Notes under the pieces: generated by a model | The model's input: the letters and a program-made list of their open reading frames with translations, nothing else | Database searches by the model: none | Told to the model about the DNA's origin: nothing | Translations under genes and position numbers: made by a program | Shown: piece after piece, positions 1 through 14,207 of the stretch | Position numbering within the stretch: position 1 is the first letter of the stretch | Layout: every line of letters starts with the position of its first letter | Assembly: GCF_003368295.1 (NCBI RefSeq) | Contig: NC_039253.1 | Span: forward strand, 6,904,193-6,968,192 | Direction of reading: 5' to 3' | Length of the DNA: 64,000 bases | From: Carassius auratus | Lineage: Eukaryota; Chordata; Actinopteri; Cypriniformes; Cyprinidae

Positions 1-369
1 ATGGAAAAATGAGTTCTGTGTAAACAGCTCCAAAACTACCAAAAGACCCTAGTCTATTCAAAGAATAAACAAATACAAAGAAAAGAGAATAGGTTTGTGT
101 GAGGCTCTTTCAAAACCTTAGTGCCTTTGACAGATCAGTAACTGTAACTGTAACTGATTACATGTCATCTGGGTTACATAATCAGATTAAAAAAATAATA
201 ATAAGTACAGGTACTTCTAATTAGATTACATTGCATTTTAAAATGCTCATAATCAGATTACAATTAGATTACATAATTACACATCATTTACATAATTGCA
301 GTAAATTATTCATAATTTATTGATTCACATCAATTCTTATATCTTATACCTTGCAGTAATGTAATGCAT

Positions 370-403
<34 letters not shown>

Positions 404-534
404 GGTACAATCGCATTCAAGTCGATGTGATGAATTAGGTTAAAAGTAATCTGAAAGTAGTCAGACTATATTATTTAATGTGTAATCCAGATTATGTTAC
501 TAAACACAATTTTCTTCTTATAATCAGTAATTGG
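1..534. repeat. dispersed 'GATTACA'-type repeat, copy 1
   Basis: The stretch is dominated by variants of ATCAGATTACA/TAATCTGATTAC with a 40-T tract at about 371-400. The same sequence style, with a related 'GCATTCAAGT' segment, recurs at 3476-4000. This looks like a common fish dispersed element; class not determined. Confidence 0.5.
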
Positions 535-850
535 CTATAATTTGTTTACCATTTTCAGAAAAAGGGTAGTGTCCCAGTGAGAGTGTCTGAAGTCTGTCTC
601 GTTTCCCTTGAGACTGTCCCTTGTCATCCAGTGACGACACTGGGCTTGGGCTCTTGACTGTGTCTGTTGGGCCCTTTCCTTCCTTAGGTGGTGCAAGAAG
701 ACCCTTGGGGCCGATCTGCTCTGAGATATGCTGCTGAATGACACCATGTTTATTCTCTGAATGGACTAAATGACTTTTGGTAGTTTTAGGGGTGTGGTGT
801 GACACAATGGATCCTTCTGAAACCAGACTTTTGACTTCGGCATGAAGTAA
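535..850 (-). other. possible orphan coding exon, unidentified
   Basis: This is a GC-richer island with one long open frame on the minus strand, read from about 850 down to 554. The frame is lysine-, serine- and proline-rich (it contains EQIGPKGLLAPPKEGKGP and VKSPSPVSSLDDKG), like a disordered region. It could end at a donor-like ATG/gtaaac (GT at 548-547) and start after a weak acceptor near 837. I do not recognise the protein. It may be an exon of a gene extending out of the window to the left, or a chance frame in an old repeat. Confidence 0.2.
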
Positions 851-3420
851 AACAAATGAGACCACAATAATAGACTAATGCAGAAACAAAGCATGCTAAA
901 AATATAGTGTGTGAAAGCAATGATGAAATCAATAGAATTCTCTTTTTTGACTTTTGCAGTCAGAATTGTTATACGGATCTGATAGTGTCTAGACAAAAAC
1001 CATATATACAGTAAAAACTACAACATTATATCAATGATCCTAAATAGCACTGGTTGCAGTTTGGCATCTTAAGAGATTTACTCATACCTGTATTAACTAT
1101 TCATAAAATCAGCATGGTATAGTTTTATGCTTTTGTTTTATGGTTTTTACAAATTATAAGAACCACTTCACTCCATGAAGAAATGCCACATTCTTCTGTT
1201 ATTTCAGCATTCAATGCATTGTTTGAAGGACCACAAACACGTTTCAGAACATTTCTATGCGTCTTTGCTGGTTCGTATGACATTTACCCTACTAAACCAC
1301 ATCTCATCAAACCAAATCCTGCTCATTTATTTCTAGACCACTGTCATCCAGAAGAGAAACAATGTGGTGTAATCTCGGAATTGTTGCAAGATGCTGATTA
1401 ACAAACCACGCTGTTGGAGCCCTGGGCATGCAAGCCAGAAAACTAGAGGAAAACATCATTTCTCATGTAATGAAAAGACATTTAGACGATTTGATGTGTC
1501 CAAATACTTCTTGGAAATAAAGGTAATGTAAGGAAAATCTCAATTGGAACATTGTTTCTAGAAACAATGCAACAAAACATGTCATTATTTACTCATGCAT
1601 GTCTTGCTTACATGCATTCAACAAAAAAAAAAGGGAAAAACATTGCCCTTCAGGTCATTGTTCACATGTCTTTTTGCTGTACCATCTTTAGATTTTAATA
1701 AAGTACATGCAAGAATAACTTTAATATGATTAATGTTTCAATATGAACACTTACTGGACTGAAGCACCTTAGGTTTCCTAATTTTTGAGAAGAATTATGT
1801 TCAGCTGTGTTCAAATATGATCCAACAGGCTTTTGAGGAATGTTTATTTGTTAATATTCCAATATCTATATTCATTTTAAATAGACTGTTATAAAGAGCT
1901 TACTGATGTATGCAACAAGCTATCCGAATTAGTTACTTTTTGGCGTATAAATATCAGCATCTGCACCAAGTTGCATATTTTTGCTCAGTATTGGGCAAAT
2001 TGTGTTTTTCTTCATTCAGTATGAGCTCCATATTCTCATTATATTGTATTACATAATATATAGTCTGTAAATAAAAATCTGAGGTAGTCTGTCTGATGTG
2101 TCCAATATGATACAGGGTTAATCTAACAATCACTTTCTGTATATTTCTTCTGTTTCTCTTGAGGTTTTTGCTTCCTAGATTGGACACGTATGATTCGATG
2201 TTCACCATTTGAACACGATTTAGTCTACTTCTCATTTTGAGCTTGTCAAAAGGAAGAGAAAGGCCAAAAGTGTCATTTCCTCCATGATACCACCGTAAAA
2301 CTCCTTACCTCAGACCACGCATGACGTCCATGTAAAAAACAAAAAACCCTGCAATAACCAGCATTAAAAATAGCAGCCTGGGGAAATGCATCCGTTGGTT
2401 TTAGTGGGTTTTGTCATTATATGAGCCCAGTGTAATCTCACGCCCAGGTGCGCCGTGGTGCCTCGGGCGGTTAAGATCATGTTAAACCAGGAGATCAGCC
2501 TCACAACAAGACTCTGTTCTATCCTACAATCACTTCACTTGTTCAAACACCCAATTACATAAGCCAAAGCATCTGTGCTCCAAAATCAGACAGATTCATG
2601 CCTTTCTTTACAGAACAGCTAATTGTTAAGTTGCTCACTGACATGAATTAGGTCACGCTGCAGCATAAAACAGATTCCTTAGTATGTCTTGTGAAGGCCT
2701 GTAAGGGTTTAATTGCACTTTTTCTCATATTCTGCTAAGACATTATTCCAGTAAAATTCAGCAAAACAAGTTAAGGTTGTCTCTGGTGTTACAGTTTTAC
2801 AAAGGATGTCTTTATATGTTCTATGTGTGCTTACATAGATCAATGCAAGCCAAAAATCTTACACTCTATAAACTCTTTACTGCGGGACAAACCACAGTGA
2901 AATGGCCCTTGTAAACTCTCCCTACATAATACACAAAAAAAGTATTTACTCTGTCCTCAAAACATACATTCATGCAAAAGTGGCTTCATTTTTTAGTCAA
3001 TTAAAGTAAAAACACATAATAATGGATAATGTTAGACAGTTTGTGGAGAAAAACCACTTGCTTTTTGACCTTAGGTAATATAATATCATGCAAGAGCATG
3101 AGAACAATACTGAAACACTTCATCAAAAGTAATTTTACAATCCAAAAATGTCAGTGTGTGCCATTTAAAAATCACTCAAAATATATTTTAGAGGTAGGCA
3201 GCATGAGAAAAATCTACATTGTTATGTGTAATGCTAAAAAAAAAAAAATTCTCAAATTGTTCAAATATAAAATACCTGTGGTTAAGGCTATTGTCATATA
3301 ATACAGTACGAAAGAAACTTCCTCAATTTTTTTTTTTTTTTTTTGAGTAAGTCTGGCAGCAGTGCAAAAACACACTATTTAACATTATGTAAAACCGGAG
3401 TTAGAAATCGCCAGTGACCA

Positions 3421-3423
<3 letters not shown>
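851..3423. other. non-coding stretch, no gene seen
   Basis: AT-rich sequence with only short, low-quality open frames on both strands. A moderately GC-rich unique patch at about 2395-2560 shows no frame or splice pattern I could support. No RNA gene or clear transposon end was recognised. Confidence 0.5.

Positions 3424-3474
<51 letters not shown>
3424..3474. repeat. (TA)n microsatellite
   Basis: Uninterrupted TA dinucleotides of about 51 bp, at the left edge of a dispersed 'GATTACA' repeat. Confidence 0.95.
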
Positions 3475-3475
<1 letters not shown>

Positions 3476-3478
<3 letters not shown>

Positions 3479-4010
3479 GCTGGGTAGATTACTTATGAAT
3501 TGTTATAAGTTACTGATTACAGATTACATGACAATATTTGTAGTCAGTTATATAATCTCTTAGATTACACATTTTTGGTAACATAATCTGATTACTTTTG
3601 GATTGCATTTAGATTACATTTGTGCTAACCCTTATTTGATAGCACATATATTGAATTAACCTAATCTTGTACTATTTTGACATATACAAAGAAAAAAAAT
3701 ATATTCCACAAAATATATTTAATTCACCAACAAGATCCACATTTTTTTTTTCAAGTGCAATGTATGGACAGTTAATACTTACAAAATACTTACACTAATG
3801 TGCCTTGCTGTTAGTGTTTGCTAGTAACACTGAATAAAACTTATAATTTGTCTGGACATAAATATTCTCATTACTCTGTAACAGTAATGGGAATCTAATG
3901 AGAATCATCAAGAAACTAATGAGAATTGCAAACAACGACAAAAAAAAAAAAAAGATCCAGTTGCATTCAAGTGATGAGAACTGGGGGTAAACATGTTTAA
4001 TTTACTTGAA
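3476..4010. repeat. dispersed 'GATTACA'-type repeat, copy 2
   Basis: Begins with AGAGCTGGGTAGATTACTT, a start I recognise as common in fish genomes, followed by repeated AGATTACA motifs. It shares a GCATTCAAGT block and layout with the copy at the start of the window. Confidence 0.5.
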
Positions 4011-4144
4011 AATACCGTCACATTGCACAATAGCTTAATGATCCTAAAATATGCTTTATTATCTTTATCCAAAACAAGTTAACAATGACAACAATTTAGC
4101 AATGAAACTCTTTGCGGAAGTACTTGTTAAAATTAGAGCTCTTG

Positions 4145-4445
4145 AAGAAATAGTTGACCCAAAAATTAAGATTTGCTGATATTTTTTCCACTCTAAGGCC
4201 ATTTAAGATATATAGATAATTTAGTTTCTTCATGAAAACAGATTTGGAGAAATTTAACATTGCATAACTTTCTCAGCATTGGGTCCTCTGCAGTGAATGG
4301 GTGCCGTCAGATTTGAGAGTCCAAACAGCTGATTAAAACATCACAATAATCCACACCACTCCAGTCCATCAACCAATGTTGGGGAAGTGAAAAACTGCAT
4401 GTTTGTACGAAACAACATTTGAGGGTCAGAGTTAAAACAACTCAT
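4145..4445. repeat. single arm of a cyprinid foldback element
   Basis: Contains GTGAATGGGTGCCGTCAGA, CCAAACAGCTGATTAAAAC and CACTCCAGTCCATCA, the same words found in both arms of the foldback element at 26232-26898. Only one arm is present here, so this is a half-element or deletion derivative. Confidence 0.6.
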
Positions 4446-6568
<2,123 letters not shown>

Positions 6569-6885
6569 TATGGGTTTTCAAAGAACAAGAGATACCCAGA
6601 ATTTATACTGTAAGGTTGGTCATTTAATGAAACTCAAGAAACTGGATTTTTGACTTTCATGAGCTGTAAGTTCTAATCATCATTACGTCCTTGTTTTGTT
6701 TAATGTCAAAGTGGAAATGTGTTATTTTGTAACTGCTTTCATGCATGCATAGCGCACTTTACTTTTAGTTTGCACTTGTTTAAATTTCCAAAGAAATATG
6801 GGGAGTTTGAGTGACAGGCGTTCTGACCAATCATAATTCAGAATTCCCCATTTTGTCCACCAAACAAATCAGACAGGAGAGTAAA

Positions 6886-8951
6886 TTAAAGGGGTCATAT
6901 GATGTTGCCAAAAATAATTATTTTTTGTGTGTGTTTGGGGTAATGAAATGTTTATGAGGTTTCAGGTAAAAAAAAAAAAAAAACCTTTTTCCACATATTG
7001 TACGTTATTGTTCCTTCTGTATGCCCCACCTTTTTGAAACGCATCGATTTGTACAAGGCTCATCGTTCTGCATTTGTGATCTGAGAAAACTCATGTTTGA
7101 ATCATCAGTGGCAAATACTTTAAATATATTAAATACCTCAAGCGTGTGACGAAAATGTTACATCCCTTGCCATACTGTGATGCCGTCTCCCAGTTGTCTA
7201 AAAAATAATGGTACATTTCAGATTATGCTATATCAACACTGTATTTATCCTACTGTTGTTTAGGGTTTGGGTAGGTCAGCGATTCTCAATTCCATTACTC
7301 ACGCCCCTTACTCTGCACATTGTGTATGTTTCTCTAATGGCTTCAGACATTTGTTCTATTCGAACATAAGTGTCCTGCGAAGTGGACATCACAGGATATT
7401 CCACCATGATTCCCATTCGAAGCTAACGTATATGTTCCATTCAAAGTGCATTGAAGTGACTTCATAAATGAAGTTCATGTGAGACATGAATTTAAATGGT
7501 ATTTTTTTTTACAGAGGTATATGATGTCACACTTGTCAGTGTGTGAAGATGCTGCGCAGCACAAATCGGTGAATGAATGTTCAGAAGTGAGGTATTTCCC
7601 CTGCTCAGGGAGTAGGGAGCAATGACCCCCCTGTGTAGGGACCAGGTCACTGACCCCCCTGTGTAGGGAACACAGTTCATGCACGGAGCTCACTAACGAG
7701 CTGATTATCTGAATCAGGTGTGCTAACAAAGAGAGACATGCAAAATATGCAGAGCTGGAGGGCCAAGAGCTGGAATAGAGAACCGCTGGGGTAGGTGTAC
7801 AACTTAATTAAGTATTTTGCTTCCAAATTATGCTACCATCTGTTTTACCATCTTACAGGGTAGCGCATATCGTCAGAACACCCGTGCGACAAGACAAAAC
7901 CAATAAAACCCATTACAAACGAGGCATTTGTTGAATCCAGTGGGGAAATAATTATGGATTATAATGACTTTTACTGTATTTTCATGCATTGCATTGCATT
8001 GAGCCAAGTAAACATAAAACCATGCCTGCATTTGTGATCAGAAAAACGACAAACAACAAGTGCTACACTGCTCAAAACGTTTGCTACACAAAACACTTGT
8101 TTGAATCATCATTGGCAAATCCTTTAAATTTGTAATCGTACTTACAGTCTTTGAGTCAGAACAGCCTAATTGTAGTCTACTCTCTCTTATTTGGACATGA
8201 ATAAATCAAGTTATAAGGACTTGTCTACCTTTAGTTGAGTTTACTCCATTTGCTTTAGTTCATCCTACATGAAATATCTGAGTAGAGATAATATGTTTAC
8301 ATCATGTAGAACCACTGTCCATGCAAGTTTAGCCAAAGTGTTATAAAAACATTAGCAAGTAAGATATAACTTTTCTTTACACATGATGTTAATTGTTCGC
8401 AGTTTAAGGATGTTACTATGTGTACATCATACACTAGCATTCTCATTAAAGTTGCTTTTTTTTAAATTAAGTATTTTAGACCTTCTTTCAACCAGGTCCT
8501 CAACCCAACCACAAGCTCCACACTTCACCACAATGGTAACTCGCACAAAATACACCAATATAAAGTCTTTTAAAATGCCCACATAATAGAGCATTATACA
8601 TGAAAAAGTCTCCTTATTATCACATTTTACTAAAAACTGCATAAAATAACACTTTATTTCAACATTTTCCCTCCTCATATCCAGTCCTGTGCAAAGCATG
8701 ATGGGAAGTGTAAAACTTATTTTGAGGGACTTGATTGAAACATGTTCTTTCAAAATGAAAAACTTTATGTTAAACCAACGAGAGACAGTTTTAAGTCAGT
8801 TTAACATGACACAATCATGTTGAAATGAAAAATAGCCAAAATGGCATTAATTCAACATGAATTGTTCAGGTAAAGTGAACAAAACTAAAAATATTTTTTT
8901 TGAGTGTAACACTCCAACGAGAAATTAAAACTTGAAATCGCATTATATGAC
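6886..8951. mobile_element. TTAA-flanked non-autonomous transposon, damaged at right end
   Basis: The left end is TTAA (6886-6889) followed by AGGGGTCATATGATG. Near 8930-8951 the sequence GAAATCGCATTATATGAC is the inverted counterpart of that end, but lacks the last CCCCTTTAA. Inside, a segment containing GCATTTGTGATC...TTGAATCATCA occurs twice in direct orientation (7068-7140 and 8029-8150). A second transposon is inserted at 7277-7788. Class is likely piggyBac- or Kolobok-like, from the TTAA target. Confidence 0.5.
7277..7788. mobile_element. hAT-like MITE with perfect 8-bp target duplication
   Basis: Terminal inverted repeats CAGCGATTCTCAATTCCA (left) and, read inward from the right, CAGCGGTTCTCTATTCCA differ at two positions. 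The 8-bp direct repeat GGGTAGGT lies immediately outside both ends (7269-7276 and 7789-7796). The CAG-GGTTCTC end and 8-bp duplication are hallmarks of hAT-Charlie-type elements. No transposase frame is present in the 512 bp, so it moved using another element's enzyme. Confidence 0.88.
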
Positions 8952-9413
8952 TACGTTAACGTCAGTGGACTTGAACTTGAAAAATGGTGTGTATTGATGT
9001 CTTTCCGCAGTTGAAACAAGATACCTTTTGATTTTCATTCATGTTTATTTCATGCTATAACAAGTAAAGAAGAAGAGATGATTGTTTCACATGCCGCTTG
9101 AACTAAGAGAATACAGTGATCTGTCACAGTATTTACCATAACTTTTGAGCATTTGTTTTGCTCAGAGGAACAAAATCCATAGGTTTCTTTTCACAAATTA
9201 ATGCTGATTAAAATGTGATGGCGTTATCACATTCACTGTAGAGTCTCTGAATGGCCAAATGAGACAAATGCAATATCTGAAAAAGCATAGAATCTCATTT
9301 TTACGAGACTGGATTAGTAGTTCAAAAAAATATGAAACATTTAAGAACAATAGTTTATTTGCCACGAGTGGCTGTCTCTGCCTTTAAAGGTTAAACATTT
9401 TTTTTTAAAGAAA

Positions 9414-9415
<2 letters not shown>
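8952..9415. other. non-coding stretch, nothing recognised
   Basis: AT-rich, no supported frame, no RNA gene seen. Confidence 0.5.

Positions 9416-9475
<60 letters not shown>
9416..9475. repeat. (TA)n microsatellite
   Basis: About 60 bp of uninterrupted TA. Confidence 0.95.
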
Positions 9476-9477
<2 letters not shown>

Positions 9478-9514
9478 CATGTGTTTTTTTAAGTCTTGAC
9501 ACATTTCAAAAGTT

Positions 9515-9660
9515 TGAATTCAATTCAATTCAATTCAAGTTTATTTGTATAGCGCTTTTTACAAAACAAATCGTTACAAAGCAACTTTACAGAAAATTAT
9601 GTTTCTACAATATTTAGTAGTAGCTAGTAGTTTGTGCACATTTGACAGGATTTTAGAAAA
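9515..9660. repeat. dispersed fish repeat with 'TTTATTTGTATAGCGCTTTT' motif
   Basis: AATTC-type short tandem units (about 9518-9538) lead into GTTTATTTGTATAGCGCTTT and ACAAAGCAACTTTACAG, a sequence recognised as very common in teleost genomes. Probably the end of a retroelement; class not certain. Confidence 0.6.
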
Positions 9661-11639
9661 AATAAAAATAATAATAATAATACAAGACGTAGTCAGCTAG
9701 ACGATGAACTATCAATATTATTAATTAAGTTATTATATGATTCAGTCACACAAGTTTGGTTCCTATACTTAAAACAGTGGATTTTTTAAAATGTTTAAGC
9801 ATCTCTTCTGGGTCAAATTTAATCAAATGAATTTTGATGGTAAAATGAATTTATTTGATTTTTCACTTTAGTCTGTATTTGAGCAAAAACTAAGAAATTA
9901 GTGGACAAATGTGGATGACAACAAGATATCCTCAAAGTGAATGGGTTTCCATGCTTCTTTCATTATTTCCAATTCATGGATGAAAGAAACTTCATTTACA
10001 TTTTGGGGTAGTTGATATAGTATATATGATGGTTTGACAATAATTTAAAGGTGATTTAAAACTAATTTTATACATAGCTTGTAGACTCATAATTAAGAGG
10101 CTATATAATTGTCATTATCATTATGTAACAAAAAAGTAACAGTCATGGTTAAGTGCCTTACTGAATGAGAATTATTTGTTTTAATAAACTGATTTACAGT
10201 AAGCCTGTTTCCATATATTTCATATTAATTTAATAACCGTCATTATTTGATAACCGATTTAAAAAATATATTTTATATATTAGACACTACAGTACAATAC
10301 AGGTACCCAGTCAGAACAAGAAAACCCTAAAAGAAGTGTTAACATTGTAAGGACCTGAATGTGTTTTCATTGCATTTGACACCTGCAAGCATTGAACGAG
10401 TTCTCATTTACACCCGGAGTGTCAATGTGTTCATATCACATCAAGCAAACTGTTCCCAAGGGTCTTCACTTTACAAACATCAGTTACATCTTAACAGGTG
10501 CAGTGTGAGAAGAGCACATGCAATCAAAAGGGCATTACTTTAGTTTACAAAGTCATGATATAAAGGGATGACACGGAGAGGTCATCAGACATCAAAGGTC
10601 AGTGATTTCAGTGTTCATTTGAACATTTTGATGATTTACAATTAACAATGAAAACAGACCAAGAAAGAAAGAAAAAGTGGTGTTGGTTTGCCAGTCCTTA
10701 CAGGTCTTTCAACACAAAATAAAATAGCTTAAAATGTACATAGAAAATAAAAACAAAATACTACAAATAATTATATCATATGTCAATGTAAGCAATGTTT
10801 AATCACTTATTAATAAATAGTGAAAATAATATGCTCCATTCAGCACATACGCATCTAATGAGGTGGACAGTAACGAAGCAGGCCTACATTTACTTGAGGA
10901 TTGTACTTAAGTACAATTATATGTGCATGTATTTTACTTGAGAATGTTTTTCATGCGAATTTAACTTCACTAGTAGTATGGAAGCATATAGGTAGCGAAA
11001 TTCAATTTAAAATGTAATATGCAAAATAGCAATATATGTCTGTATTTCATTTTCAATTGACATTTCCCATTACCCATGCATGCAAAGTTTGTTGCAAAAG
11101 GAAAATTAAATTATATAATTTACATTTGCCAGTTCCAACAGTAGTCTTAATATGTAAATTGCACATTTTTACGCTTTATAAGTTGCGAAATTAAAATGTA
11201 TAACACAAATTGATTTGATATATGTCCAGGCAGAAATGGTAGCAAAATGATAATTTAAATGCTATTTGTCCTAAATGCATTTAGAGTGAAATATTTAGTT
11301 ATTTATAATATGAAATATTGTTCTTGAAAAGCGCTATAATACAATCAAACACAATTAAAATAATTTATTTACTTTTCCAACAAAGGCAGGGTTTATGCAG
11401 GGCACTGAAAATCATTGAAAGTCATTAAATAACTTTTAAAAGACTTCCGTTCAAAAACTAGGGAAGTCTTGATTCATTTCAAACAATATTTTGTATGACT
11501 AATCAATCTAAATTAATGTTTCTAATAGACACATTCATAACAGAACCTCAAGTAGACTACGCTATTTTGTTTAGTCATATACAGGCGGGAGCTTTTTTAT
11601 GTATTACTCAGAATGACTTGCAATAGCCTACAACGCCTT
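9661..11639. other. non-coding stretch upstream of the slc45a1 island
   Basis: AT-rich with no supported gene. At about 10863-10990 the words GGACAGTAACGAAG and TTGTACTTAAGTACAATT mark a dispersed fish repeat. The rest shows nothing I can name. Confidence 0.5.
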
Positions 11640-12300
11640 TAAAGTGTTCGAGACAGAGCTGTGGCAGTTTTCAGATGATGCTGATGCTGCAGATTGGCGC
11701 GGGACGGGAGGGGCGATGCCGTGACGTCACGCGGGTGAGCCGATGGACGGGAGGAGAGGGATGCGAGAACAGGGGAAGACCGGAGGAGCACGATAAAAAC
11801 TGAGCAATGACTGCGCCAGAAAGCACTAAAAAACACGAAACGTTAGACAGCAGCGTCAACATGATGCGTCCTTCCGTCTGCTGTTTGCAAGCCAGTAATG
11901 CATGAAGAGCATCCCGGATAAAGGTAACATTTCTGTTTCCATCCGCCGCACGCCTCTCACAAAGAACTCACGAGTGCAGTCGATTCTATGATCTTTACCT
12001 TGAAAGCGGGTGATTAGGTGATTATCACACCGCTGAAGTGCACCCGGTGTGGTCAAACAGAAAATAAACACGTCTAGGTCTCCATGCAAGGCATCCTTCT
12101 TTTCATCCATAATTAAACATTTTTCATAAATCAACAATTATGTTCGGGTTTTACTCTCGCATAATCGAGGTAACCTCGCGCATTTCTCAGAAGCGTGCAG
12201 GAACGAGGCCGCAGCGTTTTGCTTCCTCGTCTATGGAGAGAACACACGTGCAATGCACATCTTGACAGAGGAGCTGCGCATTGGTTGCAGTAAGTCGTGT
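11640..12300 (+). promoter_or_regulatory. GC-rich island, candidate promoter and 5' UTR exon of slc45a1
   Basis: This is the only GC- and CpG-rich stretch upstream of slc45a1 in an otherwise AT-rich region. It holds GC-box-like GGGAGGGGCG (11707-11716), a full CRE palindrome TGACGTCA (11722-11729), and two good donor sites that could end a non-coding first exon: one after 11922 (AAAG/gtaaca) and one after 12289 (TTGCA/gtaagt). Slc45a1 needs an upstream 5' UTR exon because its coding exon starts at a splice acceptor, and the spacing (about 2 kb) is reasonable. Assignment to slc45a1 and to the plus strand is inference; no TATA box was picked out. Confidence 0.45.
11722..11729. promoter_or_regulatory. 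full cAMP-response element (CRE)
   Basis: The perfect 8-bp palindrome TGACGTCA sits in the GC-rich island upstream of slc45a1, flanked by CpG dinucleotides. Full CREs in CpG islands are the classical CREB/ATF binding sites. Function here is inferred from sequence and position only. Confidence 0.5.
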
Positions 12301-12474
12301 CCACGAGGGAAGAAGAAGAAGTGTCATATCACTGACCTCCTTGAAGCAATGGCGCTTCAGCACGACACTTCACTGCTAATTTGATGTGTAAACCCGTTAT
12401 TGTGATGCTTTTCACAATAGCTTTAAGTAATTGTGTTATTTTGCACTCTCAATCTCAATGTCACCATCACCTGT

Positions 12475-13110
12475 ACACTCTTGAAAATAAAGGTTCTTTA
12501 TTGGCATTGCTGGTTCCATAAGGTGCCTTTAGGTTGTTTATTGTGGAAAAATAAAATAAGATGTTCACAGCTAACAAGGAATGTTCTCAGAACTGTGGCT
12601 ATACCTGCAGGGTTCTTTCAAAGTTATGGACAAAGTATCTTTAATAGAATGTTGGTTCAGAATTATCTGGTCTTTCATAATGTTCTCAAAAGTTAACAAA
12701 AAAACATTTACACATCACTTATGGAAGGTGTTTTTTTTTTTTTTTTTTGTAAAAAAAATTCACAATCCATTTAGATGGATACATCTGACTTTTTTTTTTT
12801 TTTTAAGTGTTACTGTTACTACTGTTAAGAGAATATTCAAAAGTGACATTCCTATAAAACTGGAATGTTCCCTTAAAGGGGCAGTTCACTTCCAGAACAA
12901 TAATTAACAGAGAATGTACTAACCCCCATGTCATCCAAGACGTTAGTTTTTTTCTTTCTTCAGTTGTAAAGAAATTGTTTTTTTGAGGAAAACATTTCAG
13001 GAATTATCTCCATATAACGGACTTTTATGGTGCCCTTGAGTTTGAACTTCCAAAATGCAGTTTAAATGGCCCAGCTGAGGAAGAAGGGTCTTATTTAGCG
13101 AAACGATTGG
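12475..13110. repeat. two adjacent one-ended MITE fragments
   Basis: At 12475-12620 TACACTCTTGAAAATAAAGG and GGTTCTTTATTGGCA match the left end of the element seen complete at 31529-31749. At 12873 a TTAA followed by AGGGGCAGTTCAC begins a second element, which fades out near 13110. No matching right end was found for either. Confidence 0.5.
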
Positions 13111-13226
13111 TAAAACTGGGATGTTCGCATAACCAAGAAAAAAAAAAAAACTTTACATAAAGTTCATTTTAAAAAGATACAGTTCTAAAAATCTTTCTCA
13201 ATTTTTTTCTCAATATTAAAGAATAG

Positions 13227-13489
13227 TAGAGTCCACACCACAGCTATAACGATAAAGGCACAGAGAAACGATATCGTGGAATTACTTCCAGAATATTTTT
13301 TTCCAGCTGATGAGCGATACAAACAGTGACACCCAATCAGAATGAATCCTGCTGAAACAAGCTCAAGAATTTAAAGCGGCAGATGAGCGAGCTCTTAGAA
13401 TAAACAGATGATATCGTCTGCTGGTGTGGACAGTAATATCATTATCTTTATTGTTATCATTCTTGGTGTGAACTGGGCTTTGATGGGAA
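13227..13489. repeat. foldback MITE
   Basis: AGTCCACACCACAGC...ATAACGATAA on the left is mirrored by TTATCATTCTTGGTGTGAAC on the right, giving imperfect inverted arms of about 40 bp around a non-coding centre. No transposase. Confidence 0.5.
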
Positions 13490-13622
13490 TGTAAGCAAAA
13501 TGTTCTAAGAATGTATTTTTGTTAGCTGAGCTCACAGTGAGAAAAAATGTTTCTTTTAAAGAACTGTTCACAGAAAATGGTTCTTCTAGGGCATCGCTGT
13601 TAAAACTTTTTGAAGCGTTTAA

Positions 13623-14124
13623 GGGGCCATTCACACAACAACGTTTTCAACCAAAACCGAGAAACTTTTTATGCATTTTGTCTGTTCGTTTACATGACAA
13701 CAGCATTTTGGGGACTGAAAATGCATATTTTTGAAAACAGGTTTCAAATTGCAAGTTTTCGTAAACATCCAATTCAGGAATCTTTGGAAAAGATGACATC
13801 ATGCACGTGCAGAGTATGAGTTAGGTATGTAGACATGCGCAGTACGTGTCGATTTTAAAGGCAAGCGCGAACAAACATACACAACAATGGCGGAGAACAT
13901 GGTACTCTTGCTGCTGTTTTCGTGCGCTTCTTTAGCAAAGTGTGGAATTACATCACCAATATTACAACCAACAGGTTTACTTACAAGGTGAAAATGACAA
14001 CTAGTGGCATGGCATGTAAAAAAGTGTTTTTACCATTTTCGCAGATATCTGTAAACGCAGATCGTTTAGAAAAACTTTAAAACGTGTAGTTTTTAACTAC
14101 ATCATTGTTGTGTAAACGTAGCCC
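13623..14124. repeat. MITE directly upstream of the slc45a1 coding start
   Basis: The left end GGGGCCATTCACACAACAA and the right end (inverted: GGGCTACGTTTACACAACAA) form imperfect terminal inverted repeats. The element ends only about 73 bp before the first base of the slc45a1 coding exon, so it supplies sequence close to the branch-point region of the first intron. Confidence 0.55.
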
Positions 14125-14207
14125 AAGTGTGCTTTGTACAGGTGGCATTGTACTGGAGCAGCAACAGACTGCTTTTTCCTTTCTTTTTCCCTTTTAGTGT
14201 GAGCAGA

